This document shows positions 37,748 through 47,590 of a DNA stretch of 64,000 nucleotides, piece by piece. The position numbers and the translations under genes are program-made. The stretch is from contig NZ_CANLFB010000006.1 in the NCBI RefSeq assembly GCF_947489755.1, forward strand, positions 62,001 through 126,000. Reading direction: 5' to 3'. The notes under the pieces are model-generated. The model worked only from the letters and a program-made list of their open reading frames with translations. It searched no databases and was not told the DNA's origin. The stretch is from an uncultured Psychromonas sp. Lineage in GTDB: Bacteria > Pseudomonadota > Gammaproteobacteria > Enterobacterales > Psychromonadaceae. The number at the start of each line of letters is the position of its first letter. The stretch's first letter is position 1.

Positions 37748-39038
37748 TCATTAAAGCTTCAATTTCTAGGATACTTTTAGGCACAGCAGACGTTAAGACT
37801 TCACATCCATTTTCAGTAACGATGACATCGTCTTCGATACGAATACCAATTCCTTTCCAACGATCTTCAACATCAGCATCATGACTAATATAGAGACCCG
37901 GCTCAATAGTAATGGCCATGCCCGCTTCTAATGAACGCGGTTGGTCAATAGTGCCAGCGTTACCCACATCGTGTACATCTAAACCAATAAAGTGCCCTAA
38001 ACCATGCATATAGAATGCTTTATGTTTATCTTCTTTAATTAAGGTTTCAATGTCCCCTTGTAAAATACCTAAAGCCAATAAACCTTCACACATTTTACGC
38101 ACCACTAACTTGTTAATACCTAATACGCTTGAATCTGGCTTAACTTGCTCAATGGCCATTAACTGACAATCTAATACCAGTTGATAAATGGTCGCTTGCT
38201 CTTTAGAAAATCGGCCGTTAACGGGGAAAGTACGTGTAATATCACCTGCATAGCCTTGGTATTCTGCTCCTGCATCTATTAGCACTAAATCACCGTCTTT
38301 TAACGGTTGGTCATTCTCTGTGTAATGTAAAATACAAGCGTTATTACCGCCGGCAACAATACTGTTATAAGCAACGTCACGAGTACCTTGTTTAGCAAAC
38401 TCATATTCAACTTCTAACTGTAACTGAAACTCAAGCATACCGGGCTTACAATGTTGCATAGCACGAACATGGCCCAAGGCAGATATTTCACCGGCTTTAC
38501 GCATGATTTGCTTTTCAGCTTCACTTTTAAATAGACGCATTTCATGTAGCTGTGGTTTCCAATTTAAGAATTGATTGGTCGCAATCAAACCACTTCGAGA
38601 ACGGCTACGTAATTTATTGAGTACATCTTGTAGTTTTTGGTCTAATGCTAAGCCACTTAATACTGGGTAATATACACTTTCAATACCGGTTAATAGTTCA
38701 CTTAATTTATCTTCAAAATCATCAATAGGAAATGCTTGATCGACTTCTAATTGGATAATGGCATCAGCTTGCCCGAGACGATAACCATGCCAAATTTCTG
38801 CAGTTTTATCTTTTTTACGGTTAAATAAAACCGTGCTTAATTGTCCATTTTTTTTAATCAATAACAAACAAGCATCAGGCTCATTGAATCCACACAGATA
38901 ATAGAAATCACTGTTTTGACGAAAACGGAATTCAGTATCATTACTACGCGTTAATTCTTCATTAGCAGGAAAAATAGCCATGCTGTTATCCAGCATGCTA
39001 TTAGCAAATACATTACGACGGGTTATAAATTCAGTCAT
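37740..39038 (-). CDS. pepP: Xaa-Pro aminopeptidase II
   Basis: A 432-residue manganese peptidase that removes N-terminal residues before proline. The N-terminal creatinase-like domain spans about 1-170. Metal ligands of the C-terminal pita-bread domain are two Asp in LIDAGAEYQGYAGDITRTFP, His in HGLGHFIGLDVHD, Glu in ITIEPGLYI and Glu in GIGIRIEDDV. Length and neighbours match E. coli PepP in the ygfB-pepP-ubiH-ubiI operon. Confidence 0.95.
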   Translation of the reverse strand: MTEFITRRNVFANSMLDNSMAIFPANEELTRSNDTEFRFRQNSDFYYLCGFNEPDACLLLIKKNGQLSTVLFNRKKDKTAEIWHGYRLGQADAIIQLEVDQAFPIDDFEDKLSELLTGIESVYYPVLSGLALDQKLQDVLNKLRSRSRSGLIATNQFLNWKPQLHEMRLFKSEAEKQIMRKAGEISALGHVRAMQHCKPGMLEFQLQLEVEYEFAKQGTRDVAYNSIVAGGNNACILHYTENDQPLKDGDLVLIDAGAEYQGYAGDITRTFPVNGRFSKEQATIYQLVLDCQLMAIEQVKPDSSVLGINKLVVRKMCEGLLALGILQGDIETLIKEDKHKAFYMHGLGHFIGLDVHDVGNAGTIDQPRSLEAGMAITIEPGLYISHDADVEDRWKGIGIRIEDDVIVTENGCEVLTSAVPKSILEIEALMNG

Positions 39039-39050
39039 GGGGTCTCACTT

Positions 39051-39620
39051 TTAATGCAGAGTCTTAGAAACAGGTAACAGTGTATGACGAGAAAAAGTAT
39101 TAAAACATAACATAGCACTGACACGAAGGTACTCAACAATTTCAGTAAAAGCAATTTCTGAGTCTTCATCTTCTTGTTCAAAGTCTAAAGATAACTGTGA
39201 AATATCACGAATATCACGAATCACTTCTTGAACATCATCCGACGCTTGATTTAGCGCCTGTTGAACCATACCAAAACCCACTAAGAAGCCTTGTGCCCAC
39301 TGTGCCATTGCTTCTGCTCGTTCATCTAGCGGCTTGTCATCTTCAGGTAAAAGTAAATTAAAGCCCAAACCATCATCCGTACATTGTTTAACAACATCAG
39401 CATAAATGTTTGAAACCAACCTTTTCAGCGCTTGTGGTAGCGCCATGCCTTCATTAACAACATCATTAAATAATGACTGCCAGCTTTTATCGTCAAGGGC
39501 AACGCCACCACAAACAAAGCCAGATAACACGCCATGTGTTTCTGCTGCATTGGTGAATAGATCAGCACTGTCAAGGGCTTGCGAAATTTTATCAAAACTT
39601 GGTAGAACGGCAGAACTCAT
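39051..39620 (-). CDS. ygfB: UPF0149 family protein YgfB
   Basis: A 189-residue helical protein of the UPF0149/YgfB family. The N-terminal HGVLSGFVCGG, FNLLLPEDDKPLDERAEAMAQWAQGFLVGFG and C-terminal EIVEYLRVSAMLCF segments are family marks. Biochemical function is not settled; in Pseudomonas a homologue represses a regulator of antibiotic-resistance genes. It is the first gene of the pepP-ubiH-ubiI operon, with 12 bases to pepP, and is divergent from zapA. Confidence 0.92.
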   Translation of the reverse strand: MSSAVLPSFDKISQALDSADLFTNAAETHGVLSGFVCGGVALDDKSWQSLFNDVVNEGMALPQALKRLVSNIYADVVKQCTDDGLGFNLLLPEDDKPLDERAEAMAQWAQGFLVGFGMVQQALNQASDDVQEVIRDIRDISQLSLDFEQEDEDSEIAFTEIVEYLRVSAMLCFNTFSRHTLLPVSKTLH

Positions 39621-39792
39621 AGCGACACTCTTAATAAACTAAGGATAGTGCCACTATTCTATCATCCAGAGGATCTCGTCGCTAGTAAGTACTTGAAACT
39701 TGATAGCTAGGTCGATATAGTTCGCCCACTATATGACATTTTTTTTAGGGAAACTGATTACTCCCTTATTCTGTAACACTAACGGGGGCATT

Positions 39793-40092
39793 ATGGCGCA
39801 ACTTGATATAACTATTTTAGGCCAACAATATAAAATCGGCTGCCCTGACGGTGAGCAAGAAAACTTATTAAGTACCGTGGCTCAGGTAGATGAGCATTTA
39901 AAAGAAATGAAAAGTAGCGGAAGAACGTTACGAAATGAACAACTAGTGGTAATGGCCGCATTAAATTATCGCCATCAATTAAATACCATTAAAGCAGAAG
40001 CTCAAGAACAAACCGACCAATTAAATAAACGTATTCAACAACTTCAAGATGCAATTAATGGTGCATTGAATAAAACAACAATTAAAGAATAA
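39793..40092 (+). CDS. zapA: Cell division protein ZapA
   Basis: A 99-residue coiled-coil protein that bundles FtsZ filaments. The N-terminal globular part MAQLDITILGQQYKIGCPDG is typical; a coiled coil covers about 65-95. The frame opens at 39733, but the ATG at 39793 follows a GGGGG ribosome binding site and matches the family start. Gene order zapA, 6S RNA, fau is conserved in gammaproteobacteria. Confidence 0.94.
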   Translation: MAQLDITILGQQYKIGCPDGEQENLLSTVAQVDEHLKEMKSSGRTLRNEQLVVMAALNYRHQLNTIKAEAQEQTDQLNKRIQQLQDAINGALNKTTIKE

Positions 40093-40670
40093 CGTTAATA
40101 ATGAGCATGCTTAGCTAGATATTTAATTTAATACTTAACTATATGTTTAACTAATTGTTTAATTAATTGTTTAATTAAAAGCTTAATTCATTTCCTTAAT
40201 GTTTTTCTTATGCCCTTTTCTAACAAACAACACCGGCTCCCAAATAAGCACTACTTTGGCTGACTCGGTGTTATCCAATGCATATACCAACCTACCAATG
40301 CATATACCAACCTACCAATGCATATACCAATCTAAATAATGGCCTCATCATTTATTAATCCTGATTGGCATTAAAGCCTTTATTTTAAGAAATGTTAAAT
40401 GTAGTTGTAAAAGCAGATAAAATATTTTCTCAAATACATTTTAAGTCCGCTTCCGAGCCCCTAAAAATTCAGTTTCAAATATAAATAAATATAAGCAGTT
40501 GTATTATTTCGTAATAATTTATGACCCATAAAGGGGTTATTTTAGCCCATGAAATAATTCTGTGACTAATAACATTGTTGTCATGTTTAAAAAACAATCA
40601 AGCAGCAACAAACTTCAACTTTTTTCCTAAAAACCCTTTTAATACTGTTCAAATGTAGGTACAGTTTATT
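40093..40670. other. 578-base gap between zapA and 6S RNA
   Basis: No supported frame. It holds an AT-rich run of TTTAATTAATTG-like repeats at about 40145-40190, a three-copy 20-bp tandem repeat (40275-40334), and further AT-rich DNA. The -10 box TACAGT at 40660-40665 is a candidate for the 6S promoter. Confidence 0.6.
40275..40334. repeat. Three tandem copies of a 20-bp unit
   Basis: CCAATGCATATACCAACCTA is repeated at 40275, 40295 and 40315; the third copy has one change (TCTA end). Near identity suggests recent slippage or unequal exchange. Confidence 0.95.
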
Positions 40671-40852
40671 CAACCCTCGGGTACTCGTTAATCTTGACTA
40701 AGTCCCTGAGCCGATAAGTATTACCCTGGTGAATTGTTTTGCTTTGCTATTGTGTAAGCTCGACTCGTATCGAGAAACCTGCGGTAGACATCAATACGCC
40801 AACCTTGACCTTCGGGTTCAAGGTCACAGTCAAAAGCGGTATCCTTGGGTTA
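40671..40852 (+). ncRNA. ssrS: 6S RNA
   Basis: Located between zapA and fau as in other gammaproteobacteria. Conserved blocks include AGTCCCTGAGCCGATAAG (5' side of the bubble), GCTCG...CGAGAAACCT (the CTCG/CGAG hairpin and downstream side), and CCTTGACCTTCGGGTTCAAGG (the 3' hairpin), followed by CACAG and CGGTATCC. Terminal arms AACCC (40672-40676) and GGGTT (40847-40851) close the structure. It binds sigma-70 RNA polymerase in stationary phase. Ends are estimated to within about 10 bases. Confidence 0.92.
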
Positions 40853-41003
40853 TCTTTTTAAGTCTTTGTCCTTAAGATTTATACATTTTTAATTTTTCCT
40901 TCAACTCTTTCTCACCCATCATAAAATATGATTTAGCAGTGCTAACTCACAACATATTTGTTATGTTACTGACACAACCTGTTTAACCAACAATTCGAAT
41001 AAT

Positions 41004-41702
41004 ATGATGTCTAATATGCCCGATAATATTTCCCAACAGCGAAATGCTATTCGTCAACAAGTTCGTGCTGCACGCAACGCTTTATTACCCGAGCAACAAC
41101 AGCAAGCTTCATCACAACTACTAACCTATTTAGTTAAACATCCTAAAGTACAACAAGCACAACATATTTCAGTGACGCTTGCACATGATGGTGAAATTGA
41201 TTTACATAACTTTATTGAATGGTGCTGGCAACAAAAAAAGCAGGTTTATCTGCCCGTTGTCCACCCGACTAACGTTGGTGAATTATTGTTTTTAGCTTAT
41301 CAAGAAAATACGATAATGATTAAAAATCGCTACGGTATTAAAGAACCTAGACTCGACATTATCGTTGATCATATCGATGCTGATAATGAAGATCATGACA
41401 ATGAATCTACTTCAACTTCAACTTCAAAAAGTTTAACGTCTTATTTACACACTTGCTCACCCGAAAACTTAGATATTGTATTCACTCCATTGGTTGCTTT
41501 TGATCAGCAAGGAAACCGTATCGGTATGGGAGGCGGTTATTACGACCGTTTATTAGCACCTTGGTTTTCTGACAAGATAGGCCCTTATCCAATCGGAGTC
41601 GCACATAACTGTCAGTGTGTTGATTTATTGCCAATACAAGAGTGGGATGTGCCTTTACCTGAAATAATGACTCCTCTGCAACATTTCCATTTTTCTGAAT
41701 GA
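41004..41702 (+). CDS. fau: 5-formyltetrahydrofolate cyclo-ligase
   Basis: A 232-residue ATP-dependent enzyme that converts 5-formyl-THF to 5,10-methenyl-THF, the YgfA/Fau protein encoded with 6S RNA. N-terminal RQQVRAARNAL and the ATP-binding MGGGYYDRLL loop near 178 are diagnostic. It is longer than E. coli YgfA (182): residues about 115-145 form an acidic, Ser/Thr-rich insertion containing STSTSTSKS. Starts at 41004 and 41007 are equivalent. In E. coli this product is linked to persister formation. Confidence 0.92.
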   Translation: MMSNMPDNISQQRNAIRQQVRAARNALLPEQQQQASSQLLTYLVKHPKVQQAQHISVTLAHDGEIDLHNFIEWCWQQKKQVYLPVVHPTNVGELLFLAYQENTIMIKNRYGIKEPRLDIIVDHIDADNEDHDNESTSTSTSKSLTSYLHTCSPENLDIVFTPLVAFDQQGNRIGMGGGYYDRLLAPWFSDKIGPYPIGVAHNCQCVDLLPIQEWDVPLPEIMTPLQHFHFSE

Positions 41703-41864
41703 AAGTTCTTAATTACCCCTTCATTCAACTCTCAATTAAATTATGAAAAATAATAAGCACAATTATTTACTGGTTTTTAGTAAATAGAGCTTAAAATTAC
41801 AGCGTAATTAGGGGTATAATCGCGCCACTTTCAAGACTCACGCTCACTCAACAGGATACAAGTC

Positions 41865-42521
41865 ATGACTCAAGATGATAAGAAGAAAGCAGCCGCTTAT
41901 GCAGCCTTAGAATACGTTGAAAAAGATACCATCATTGGTGTTGGTACAGGTTCAACGGTTAATCATTTTATTGATGCCCTAGCAACAATAAAAAATAGCA
42001 TTGTAGGCGCAGTATCCAGTTCAGAAGCTTCAACTGATAAACTAAAATCATACGGCATCGAAGTATTTGATTTAAATGAAGTCTCTGAGTTAAGTGTTTA
42101 TGTTGACGGAGCTGACGAAATTAACTCATATAATCACATGATTAAAGGCGGCGGTGCTGCGTTAACTCGTGAAAAGATTGTTTCAGCAGTCGCAGATAAA
42201 TTTATCTGTATTGTTGATGACACTAAAAATGTTGATATTTTAGGTGACTTCCCTCTACCTGTTGAAGTGATTCCTATGGCACGTAGTTACGTAGCTCGTG
42301 AACTCGTTAAACTAGGCGGCGACCCTGTTTACAGAGAAGGTGTGATCACTGATAACGGTAATGTTATTTTAGACGTGCATAACTTAAAAATTGCTGAGCC
42401 ATTAACACTAGAGAATCAAATAAATTCAATCGTCGGTGTTGTAACAAACGGTTTATTTGCAAACCGTGCTGCTGATGTTGTTTTAGTTGGCGCTGAAGAT
42501 GGCGTTAAAACACTGAAATAA
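41865..42521 (+). CDS. rpiA: Ribose-5-phosphate isomerase A
   Basis: A 218-residue pentose-phosphate enzyme interconverting ribose-5-P and ribulose-5-[47 protein letters not shown] (catalytic Asp, Lys and Glu in this segment) and [18 protein letters not shown] are family signatures. Length equals E. coli RpiA (219). It lies just upstream of serA; in E. coli the two are also neighbours. Confidence 0.96.
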   Translation: MTQDDKKKAAAYAALEYVEKDTIIGVGTGSTVNHFIDALATIKNSIVGAVSSSEASTDKLKSYGIEVFDLNEVSELSVYVDGADEINSYNHMIKGGGAALTREKIVSAVADKFICIVDDTKNVDILGDFPLPVEVIPMARSYVARELVKLGGDPVYREGVITDNGNVILDVHNLKIAEPLTLENQINSIVGVVTNGLFANRAADVVLVGAEDGVKTLK

Positions 42522-42756
42522 TCTCAGTTAACACTCTATTTATGATCTATTTGCTTACTATTTAATAAAACTAAGTGAATAGATCAAACATTATGTAAAT
42601 AATAGCAATGAAATTGTAATAAGTTGTTTCGATTTATAATATAAGAAACAACAGTCTCAGATTCCCAATTACAACTATTTTTGCTATTTTACAGGTACTA
42701 AAATCATTCTCAAAATTGCTGTCCATCCACCTTTAAATAAGGCTCAAGGAAATACA

Positions 42757-43986
42757 ATGACTAAGTTTTCACTCAATAAAGACAAAATCAAAATTCTTCT
42801 TTTAGAAGGTTTACACCAGAGTTCAGTTGATACTTTTACTCAAGCTGGTTACAACAATATCGAAAGTATTAAAACATCGTTAAGTGAAGATGATTTAATC
42901 GAAAAAATTAAAGATGTTCATTTTATTGGTATTCGCTCGCGCTCTAACTTATCAGCAAAAGTATTAGCAGCAGCAGACAAACTAGTGGCAATTGGTTGTT
43001 TTTGTATTGGTACTAACCAAGTTGATTTAGCAGCAGCACAAGTAAAAGGTATTGCCGTTTTTAACGCACCTTTCTCAAATACACGAAGTGTTGCAGAGCT
43101 AGTACTTGGCCAAGCATTATTATTATTACGTGGTGTACCTGAGCGTAATGCTAAAGCGCATCGCGGTGAGTGGGATAAATCAGCAACGGCTTCATATGAA
43201 GCGCGTGGTAAAAATCTAGGTATTATTGGTTACGGCCATATCGGTACTCAGTTTGGTATTCTTGCTGAAGGTCTAGGCTTCAATGTTTCTTTCTACGATA
43301 TCGAAAGTAAATTAACATTAGGTAACGCAACACAAGTTGCAACCATGAAAGAGTTATTAGAAAAGTCTGATGTAGTCAGTCTACATGTACCAGAAGTTGA
43401 TTCTACAAAAAATATGATGGGCGCTAAAGAGTTTGCACAAATGAAAGACGGTGCCATTTTCATGAATGCAGCTCGTGGTACGGTGGTTGATATTCCTGCA
43501 TTATGTGATGCATTACGTAACAAAAAATTATCTGGTGCAGCGGTTGATGTATTCCCAACTGAGCCTAAATCTAATAATGAAGAGTTTGAATCTCCATTAC
43601 GTGAATTTGACAATGTTATCCTGACTCCTCATGTTGGTGGTAGCACACAAGAAGCACAAGAAAACATTGGTTATGAAGTTGCAGGTAAATTAGTGAAGTA
43701 CTCTGATAACGGCTCTACATTGTCATCTAAAAACTTCCCTGAAGTCTCTTTACCACTTCATAAAAATGCAAGTCGTCTATTGCATATTCACCGCAACCAA
43801 CCAGGTATCTTAACTAAGATCAACTTGGCGTTTGCTGATAACGATATCAATATCGCAGCACAATACTTACAAACTAATGAAAATATTGGTTATGTTGTTA
43901 TTGATGTTAATAGTGAAGATGCAGATACTGCATTAGATAAACTAAAAGAAATTGAAGGTACAATCCGCGCTCGTTTATTAAACTAA
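42757..43986 (+). CDS. serA: D-3-phosphoglycerate dehydrogenase
   Basis: A 409-residue NAD-dependent enzyme for the first step of serine synthesis. The NAD loop is LGIIGYGHIGTQFGILAEGLG, the catalytic Arg is in MNAARGTVVDI, Glu in FPTEPKS and His in ILTPHVGGST. The C-terminal ACT domain (about 335-409) starts at RLLHIHRNQPGILTKIN and should bind serine for feedback inhibition. Length matches E. coli SerA (410). Confidence 0.96.
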   Translation: MTKFSLNKDKIKILLLEGLHQSSVDTFTQAGYNNIESIKTSLSEDDLIEKIKDVHFIGIRSRSNLSAKVLAAADKLVAIGCFCIGTNQVDLAAAQVKGIAVFNAPFSNTRSVAELVLGQALLLLRGVPERNAKAHRGEWDKSATASYEARGKNLGIIGYGHIGTQFGILAEGLGFNVSFYDIESKLTLGNATQVATMKELLEKSDVVSLHVPEVDSTKNMMGAKEFAQMKDGAIFMNAARGTVVDIPALCDALRNKKLSGAAVDVFPTEPKSNNEEFESPLREFDNVILTPHVGGSTQEAQENIGYEVAGKLVKYSDNGSTLSSKNFPEVSLPLHKNASRLLHIHRNQPGILTKINLAFADNDINIAAQYLQTNENIGYVVIDVNSEDADTALDKLKEIEGTIRARLLN

Positions 43987-44013
43987 ACTTGTTGCCAGAA
44001 TAATGCCAGATAT

Positions 44014-44041
44014 AAAAAAGGGACTTATTAGTCCCTTTTTT
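44014..44041 (+). terminator. Rho-independent terminator of serA
   Basis: A 12-bp perfect stem (44014-44025 and 44030-44041) AAAAAAGGGACT/AGTCCCTTTTTT with a TATT loop, 27 bases after the serA stop. Confidence 0.94.
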
Positions 44042-44403
44042 ATTTTGATTTATTTTCCCTTCAATACTAACTTACTTTCTATTCAATCTCTTCAACCTAT
44101 TCATTCACAATGTTTATTTTTTTAATTTACATGACTCAGATTTAGATTAGTAAGCGATTACAAAGCATAATAATAAGTTAATCAATATCGTAAAATCCCC
44201 TGTAATTACAGCTCCAATAACAGCATTATAATGTCTAATCACCTTCTACATTAAAACTCACCTCTTATATTTAAGCATAATCAATACCTTATTTACTGAA
44301 GATCAATAAAAGTGTAATAAATCACAACAAATACCAGAATTAATTGAACTTATTACCTACAATTGAATAGTTGAAATAAAATTACTTATTATGGGAAATA
44401 CCT
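44042..44403. other. Intergenic region upstream of the chemoreceptor
   Basis: AT-rich, with no supported frame, repeat or RNA visible. It presumably carries the chemoreceptor promoter. Confidence 0.5.
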
Positions 44404-46482
44404 GTGCCAATAAAATTCACTATCAAAACTAAACTTGTTACTACGTTATGCGTGCCATTATTGATTATGGCTGCTTTTTTCCTCTATTCACTGCTAGAAA
44501 CAGAAAACTATGTTCTCGAAAAAGAAAGGGAAAATGTTAGTTTTCAATTAGGAAAAGAGCTTAATGAAGAACTTGAGGGACAGGTTGATACCCTTTCTTT
44601 TGCAATTACTGATTATTATGAACAATCTAAAATAGAGAATATCAAAAAAAGCTTAACCAAAGAAATGTCAGAATTCAGAACAATGATTGAAGGCATTTAT
44701 AAAAATAGTCACTCAGAAATTGAAGCAGAAATAAGTATTTATGCCTTTTTAAATCAATATCATTGGAACGACGGTCGTTATCTATTTGCCTATAATGCTT
44801 CTTCTTATGTCAGTGTCGCCTACGGAAATGATTTAAATTACATAGGGACAAGTGGATTAGATAGCCTCAGCTCAGATGGTAAATATTATGTAAGAGACAT
44901 TATCGCTGCGGCTCAAAAAGGTGATATAGGTTTTAGTCAATACTCTTACGTAAATCCAAATACCAATAAAAAAGAAGATAAAATAACGGCTTCGTTTTAT
45001 TTTAAGCCTTTGAATATAGTGATCGCTAGTGGTGAGTATATTAGTACACTTAGAATGAATAATATCCAAAAAGCGCTGCATGCAGTAACCATCGCAAAAT
45101 ATGGGAAAAATGGCTATTTTTGGATCCAAGACAAAACAGGAAAAATTCTTGCCCATCCCAAAAAAGACGTTGTAGGTTCAACAATAGATAGCACAAGATT
45201 AGTTGTACAAAGCCTTAAAGGCAAAACAGAAGCAAATGTCAAAATAGTGTTTGAAAATCCAGTTACCAAAGAATATGAAAATAAAATAGCTTATGCTCGA
45301 AAAATATTCCCAGATTGGGGTTGGACTATAGTAACCGGTGCTTATGAGAGTGATATTATTGCTGTTCAAGAAAGTTTAACAAGTGTGACTGAAGATATTT
45401 TCGGTGAACAAGTTTACTCAGTGGTCATTACTTCAACAATATTAATTATTTTGTCATTTGTTATCGTTATTTGGATCATTAGCGCTATTGTTAAAAGCTT
45501 ACTAGCATTAAAAGAGCGTATCGATACCTTATCAACGGGTGAAGCAGATTTAACATCACGTATTGCCATTGTTTATGATGATGAATTAGGTGATATCAGT
45601 CGTTCAGTGAATAACTTTATTATCTATCTACAATCGATGATGCTTGATATTTCCCAAGCGTCGGTACATATCACTAGAAGTACTGAACAACTTAATGATC
45701 AATCAATTAAAGTAAATAGTGCGCTATTAACGCATGCAAGTGAAACGGATCAAGTGGTCAGTGCCATTACAGAAATGAGTAGTACATCTGAAACGGTAGC
45801 TCAAAATGCAGCAGATACTTCACTCAATACACAAAAAGCAAACGATGAAGCTATCTTGTCTAAAACCATTGTGACAGAAGCATCAAATAGTGTGATAGCA
45901 CTGGTAGATGAGGTTGACTCCGCGTCGGCAAGTATCAACACAATGAATGATAATACGCAGGAAATTATTAAAGCATTGAGTGTGATTGGTGAAATAGCAG
46001 ATCAAACTAACTTACTCGCCTTGAATGCAGCGATAGAAGCAGCACGAGCAGGTGAACAAGGTCGAGGCTTTGCAGTGGTTGCAGATGAAGTCCGCTCATT
46101 AGCTGCACGTACTCAAACAAGCACAGCTGAAATAAATAAAATACTATCGACCCTAAGCAACGATGCAGAGAATGCGGTGGTCGCTATGGATGTCACCAGA
46201 TCAAGCTGTCAACGTACTGCAGAAAATACAGCTCGCGTAACAGATAGCTTAGATAATATGACTAATTTCATTATTCATATTAACGATCTGAATACACAAA
46301 TAGCAACAGCGTCAGAAGAACAAAGTGCAGTAACAGAAGAAGTTAATCGTAATATGACGAATATTAGCGAAATGGTACAAGAGCTAACAAGAAGTGGACA
46401 AGAGACACTTGATAGTACTCAAAACCTTGCTTCTGCAAACTCACAATTAGATTCATTAGTTAAAAAATTCAAACTAGAATAA
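44404..46482 (+). CDS. Methyl-accepting chemotaxis protein with Cache sensor
   Basis: A 692-residue chemoreceptor with a GTG start (GGGAA upstream). TM1 is at about 10-29, and a large periplasmic double-Cache-type sensor at about 30-335 with [17 protein letters not shown]2 is at about 340-362, HAMP about 363-415, and the signalling hairpin about 450-690. Its tip reads [20 protein letters not shown] followed by [15 protein letters not shown]. Cache sensors often bind small carboxylates or amino acids, but the ligand cannot be deduced. There is no C-terminal CheR-binding pentapeptide. Monocistronic. Confidence 0.93.
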   Translation: MPIKFTIKTKLVTTLCVPLLIMAAFFLYSLLETENYVLEKERENVSFQLGKELNEELEGQVDTLSFAITDYYEQSKIENIKKSLTKEMSEFRTMIEGIYKNSHSEIEAEISIYAFLNQYHWNDGRYLFAYNASSYVSVAYGNDLNYIGTSGLDSLSSDGKYYVRDIIAAAQKGDIGFSQYSYVNPNTNKKEDKITASFYFKPLNIVIASGEYISTLRMNNIQKALHAVTIAKYGKNGYFWIQDKTGKILAHPKKDVVGSTIDSTRLVVQSLKGKTEANVKIVFENPVTKEYENKIAYARKIFPDWGWTIVTGAYESDIIAVQESLTSVTEDIFGEQVYSVVITSTILIILSFVIVIWIISAIVKSLLALKERIDTLSTGEADLTSRIAIVYDDELGDISRSVNNFIIYLQSMMLDISQASVHITRSTEQLNDQSIKVNSALLTHASETDQVVSAITEMSSTSETVAQNAADTSLNTQKANDEAILSKTIVTEASNSVIALVDEVDSASASINTMNDNTQEIIKALSVIGEIADQTNLLALNAAIEAARAGEQGRGFAVVADEVRSLAARTQTSTAEINKILSTLSNDAENAVVAMDVTRSSCQRTAENTARVTDSLDNMTNFIIHINDLNTQIATASEEQSAVTEEVNRNMTNISEMVQELTRSGQETLDSTQNLASANSQLDSLVKKFKLE

Positions 46483-46557
46483 TATAACTAACCACCATTT
46501 AATCTCAGTGAAAAAAGTGGATATATTCAACTTAATCATTGCAGCATGAATTAAAAT

Positions 46558-46595
46558 AAAAAGAGGCTAACTTACATTTAAGTTAGCCTCTTTTT
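46558..46595 (+). terminator. Rho-independent terminator of the chemoreceptor gene
   Basis: A 17-bp perfect stem (46558-46574 and 46579-46595) with a CATT loop, A5 before and T7 after. Confidence 0.94.
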
Positions 46596-46604
46596 TTATG
46601 CTTA

Positions 46605-46782
46605 ACCTCAATTCTGGTTAATGGAAATACAATTTAATCGTTATATTTTTAATAGTCAGTGCAGTTAATTCAGTCTCATTCAAGACAAATTATTAAAATA
46701 ATAGATGATTGGAAAATAGTGTAGTGCAGAACGCCCTTGAAATGACAGTGCTGTATTGCTTTGACTATCCGAAAATGAGATG
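46605..46782. mobile_element. MITE-like element, copy 1 (most diverged)
   Basis: It begins ACCTCAATTCTGGTTAATG, the same terminal sequence as copies at 52775 and 58436. Internally it shares TATATTTTT...AGTCAGTGCAGTTA, and it ends in a degraded terminal repeat, TATCCGAAAATGAGAT. It inserted directly after the chemoreceptor terminator. Confidence 0.7.
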
Positions 46783-46864
46783 ACTTGTTTTAACAAATAA
46801 AATAGTTCAGTAAATTACTGTGGTTGGAGGTTTAGGTCAGCTTTTATCTGTTTATTTAAAACAA

Positions 46865-46900
46865 AAAAGGCCTGTAATAGATAGCTATTACAGGCCTTTT
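46865..46900. terminator. Rho-independent terminator, probably of ohr
   Basis: AAAAGGCCTGTAATAG (46865-46880) and its perfect complement (46885-46900) with an ATAG loop; A and T runs on both sides make it bidirectional. It lies about 100 bases after the ohr stop. Confidence 0.88.
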
Positions 46901-47003
46901 ATTTGTAATCTTTAGTTATTATAAATACCAATAATACTTAGTATTTAACTTAATACTATTCAATACTAAACAAGTAATATCAAAATAACCTAGAGACTAA
47001 CAA

Positions 47004-47432
47004 TTAAAGAATAACAAGTTCTTTAGCAATGTTGCCACGTGTTGCATTTGAGTATGGGCAAACTAAGTCAGCTTTTTCTACTAACGCTTCTGCTTGTGCT
47101 TTATCCATATCACCTAGTGAGATAGAAAGCTTAACAGCGATCCCAAAACCACCTTCGATAGGACCGATAGAAACTTCAGAGTTAATGAACAAATCACTAG
47201 GAAGTGCTATTTTTTCAACACCAGCAACATGTTTAAGAGCACCGATGAAACATGCAGCATAACCAGCACCAAATAATTGCTCTGGGTTAGTACCTTGTCC
47301 ATCATCACCACCTAAAGCTTTAGGAGTTGATAATTTAACATCTAAGCGACCATCATCAGATTTAGCGATACCTTCACGGCCACCAGTTGCTGTTGCTTTA
47401 GCTGTATAAGCGACTTCTTGTAATACATTCAT
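47004..47432 (-). CDS. ohr: Organic hydroperoxide resistance protein (OsmC/Ohr family)
   Basis: A 142-residue thiol peroxidase that reduces organic and lipid hydroperoxides. The two redox cysteines are in FGAGYAACFIGAL and ADLVCPYSNATRGN; GTNPEQLFGAG is a family mark. A TTG start at 47444 was rejected because its codons are the ribosome binding site (GGAG) for the ATG at 47432. It is divergent from ohrR, with palindromic operators between them, so it should be induced by peroxides. Confidence 0.94.
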   Translation of the reverse strand: MNVLQEVAYTAKATATGGREGIAKSDDGRLDVKLSTPKALGGDDGQGTNPEQLFGAGYAACFIGALKHVAGVEKIALPSDLFINSEVSIGPIEGGFGIAVKLSISLGDMDKAQAEALVEKADLVCPYSNATRGNIAKELVIL

Positions 47433-47465
47433 AGTGAACTCCAAAATTTGTAATGATTGATAAAT

Positions 47466-47485
47466 TTATTTTGTATACAAAATAA
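47466..47485. promoter_or_regulatory. Perfect 20-bp palindrome, candidate OhrR operator 1
   Basis: TTATTTTGTATACAAAATAA is fully self-complementary and lies 34 bases upstream of the ohr start, overlapping its likely promoter. MarR-family OhrR proteins bind such AT-rich palindromes. Confidence 0.8.
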
Positions 47486-47517
47486 TAATAGCGAAGATAA
47501 ATAGTAATTGCAAATAC

Positions 47518-47529
47518 TTTGCATGCAAA
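47518..47529. promoter_or_regulatory. 12-bp palindrome, candidate OhrR operator 2
   Basis: TTTGCATGCAAA is a perfect palindrome 52 bases centre-to-centre from operator 1, closer to ohrR. ATTGCAAA just upstream (from 47507) adds a partial half-site. Confidence 0.6.
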
Positions 47530-47590
47530 TTAAAATCCTCTCTATAATAACAATAAGCAGAATATAAAATAAAATTTGAAGGGAATTGCT

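Larger units (their letters stand above)
46483..47003. other. 521-base gap holding two terminators and a MITE-like copy
   Basis: In order: the chemoreceptor terminator (46558-46595), MITE-like copy 1 (46605-46782), AT-rich spacer, then a terminator facing ohr (46865-46900). No gene is supported. Confidence 0.8.
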
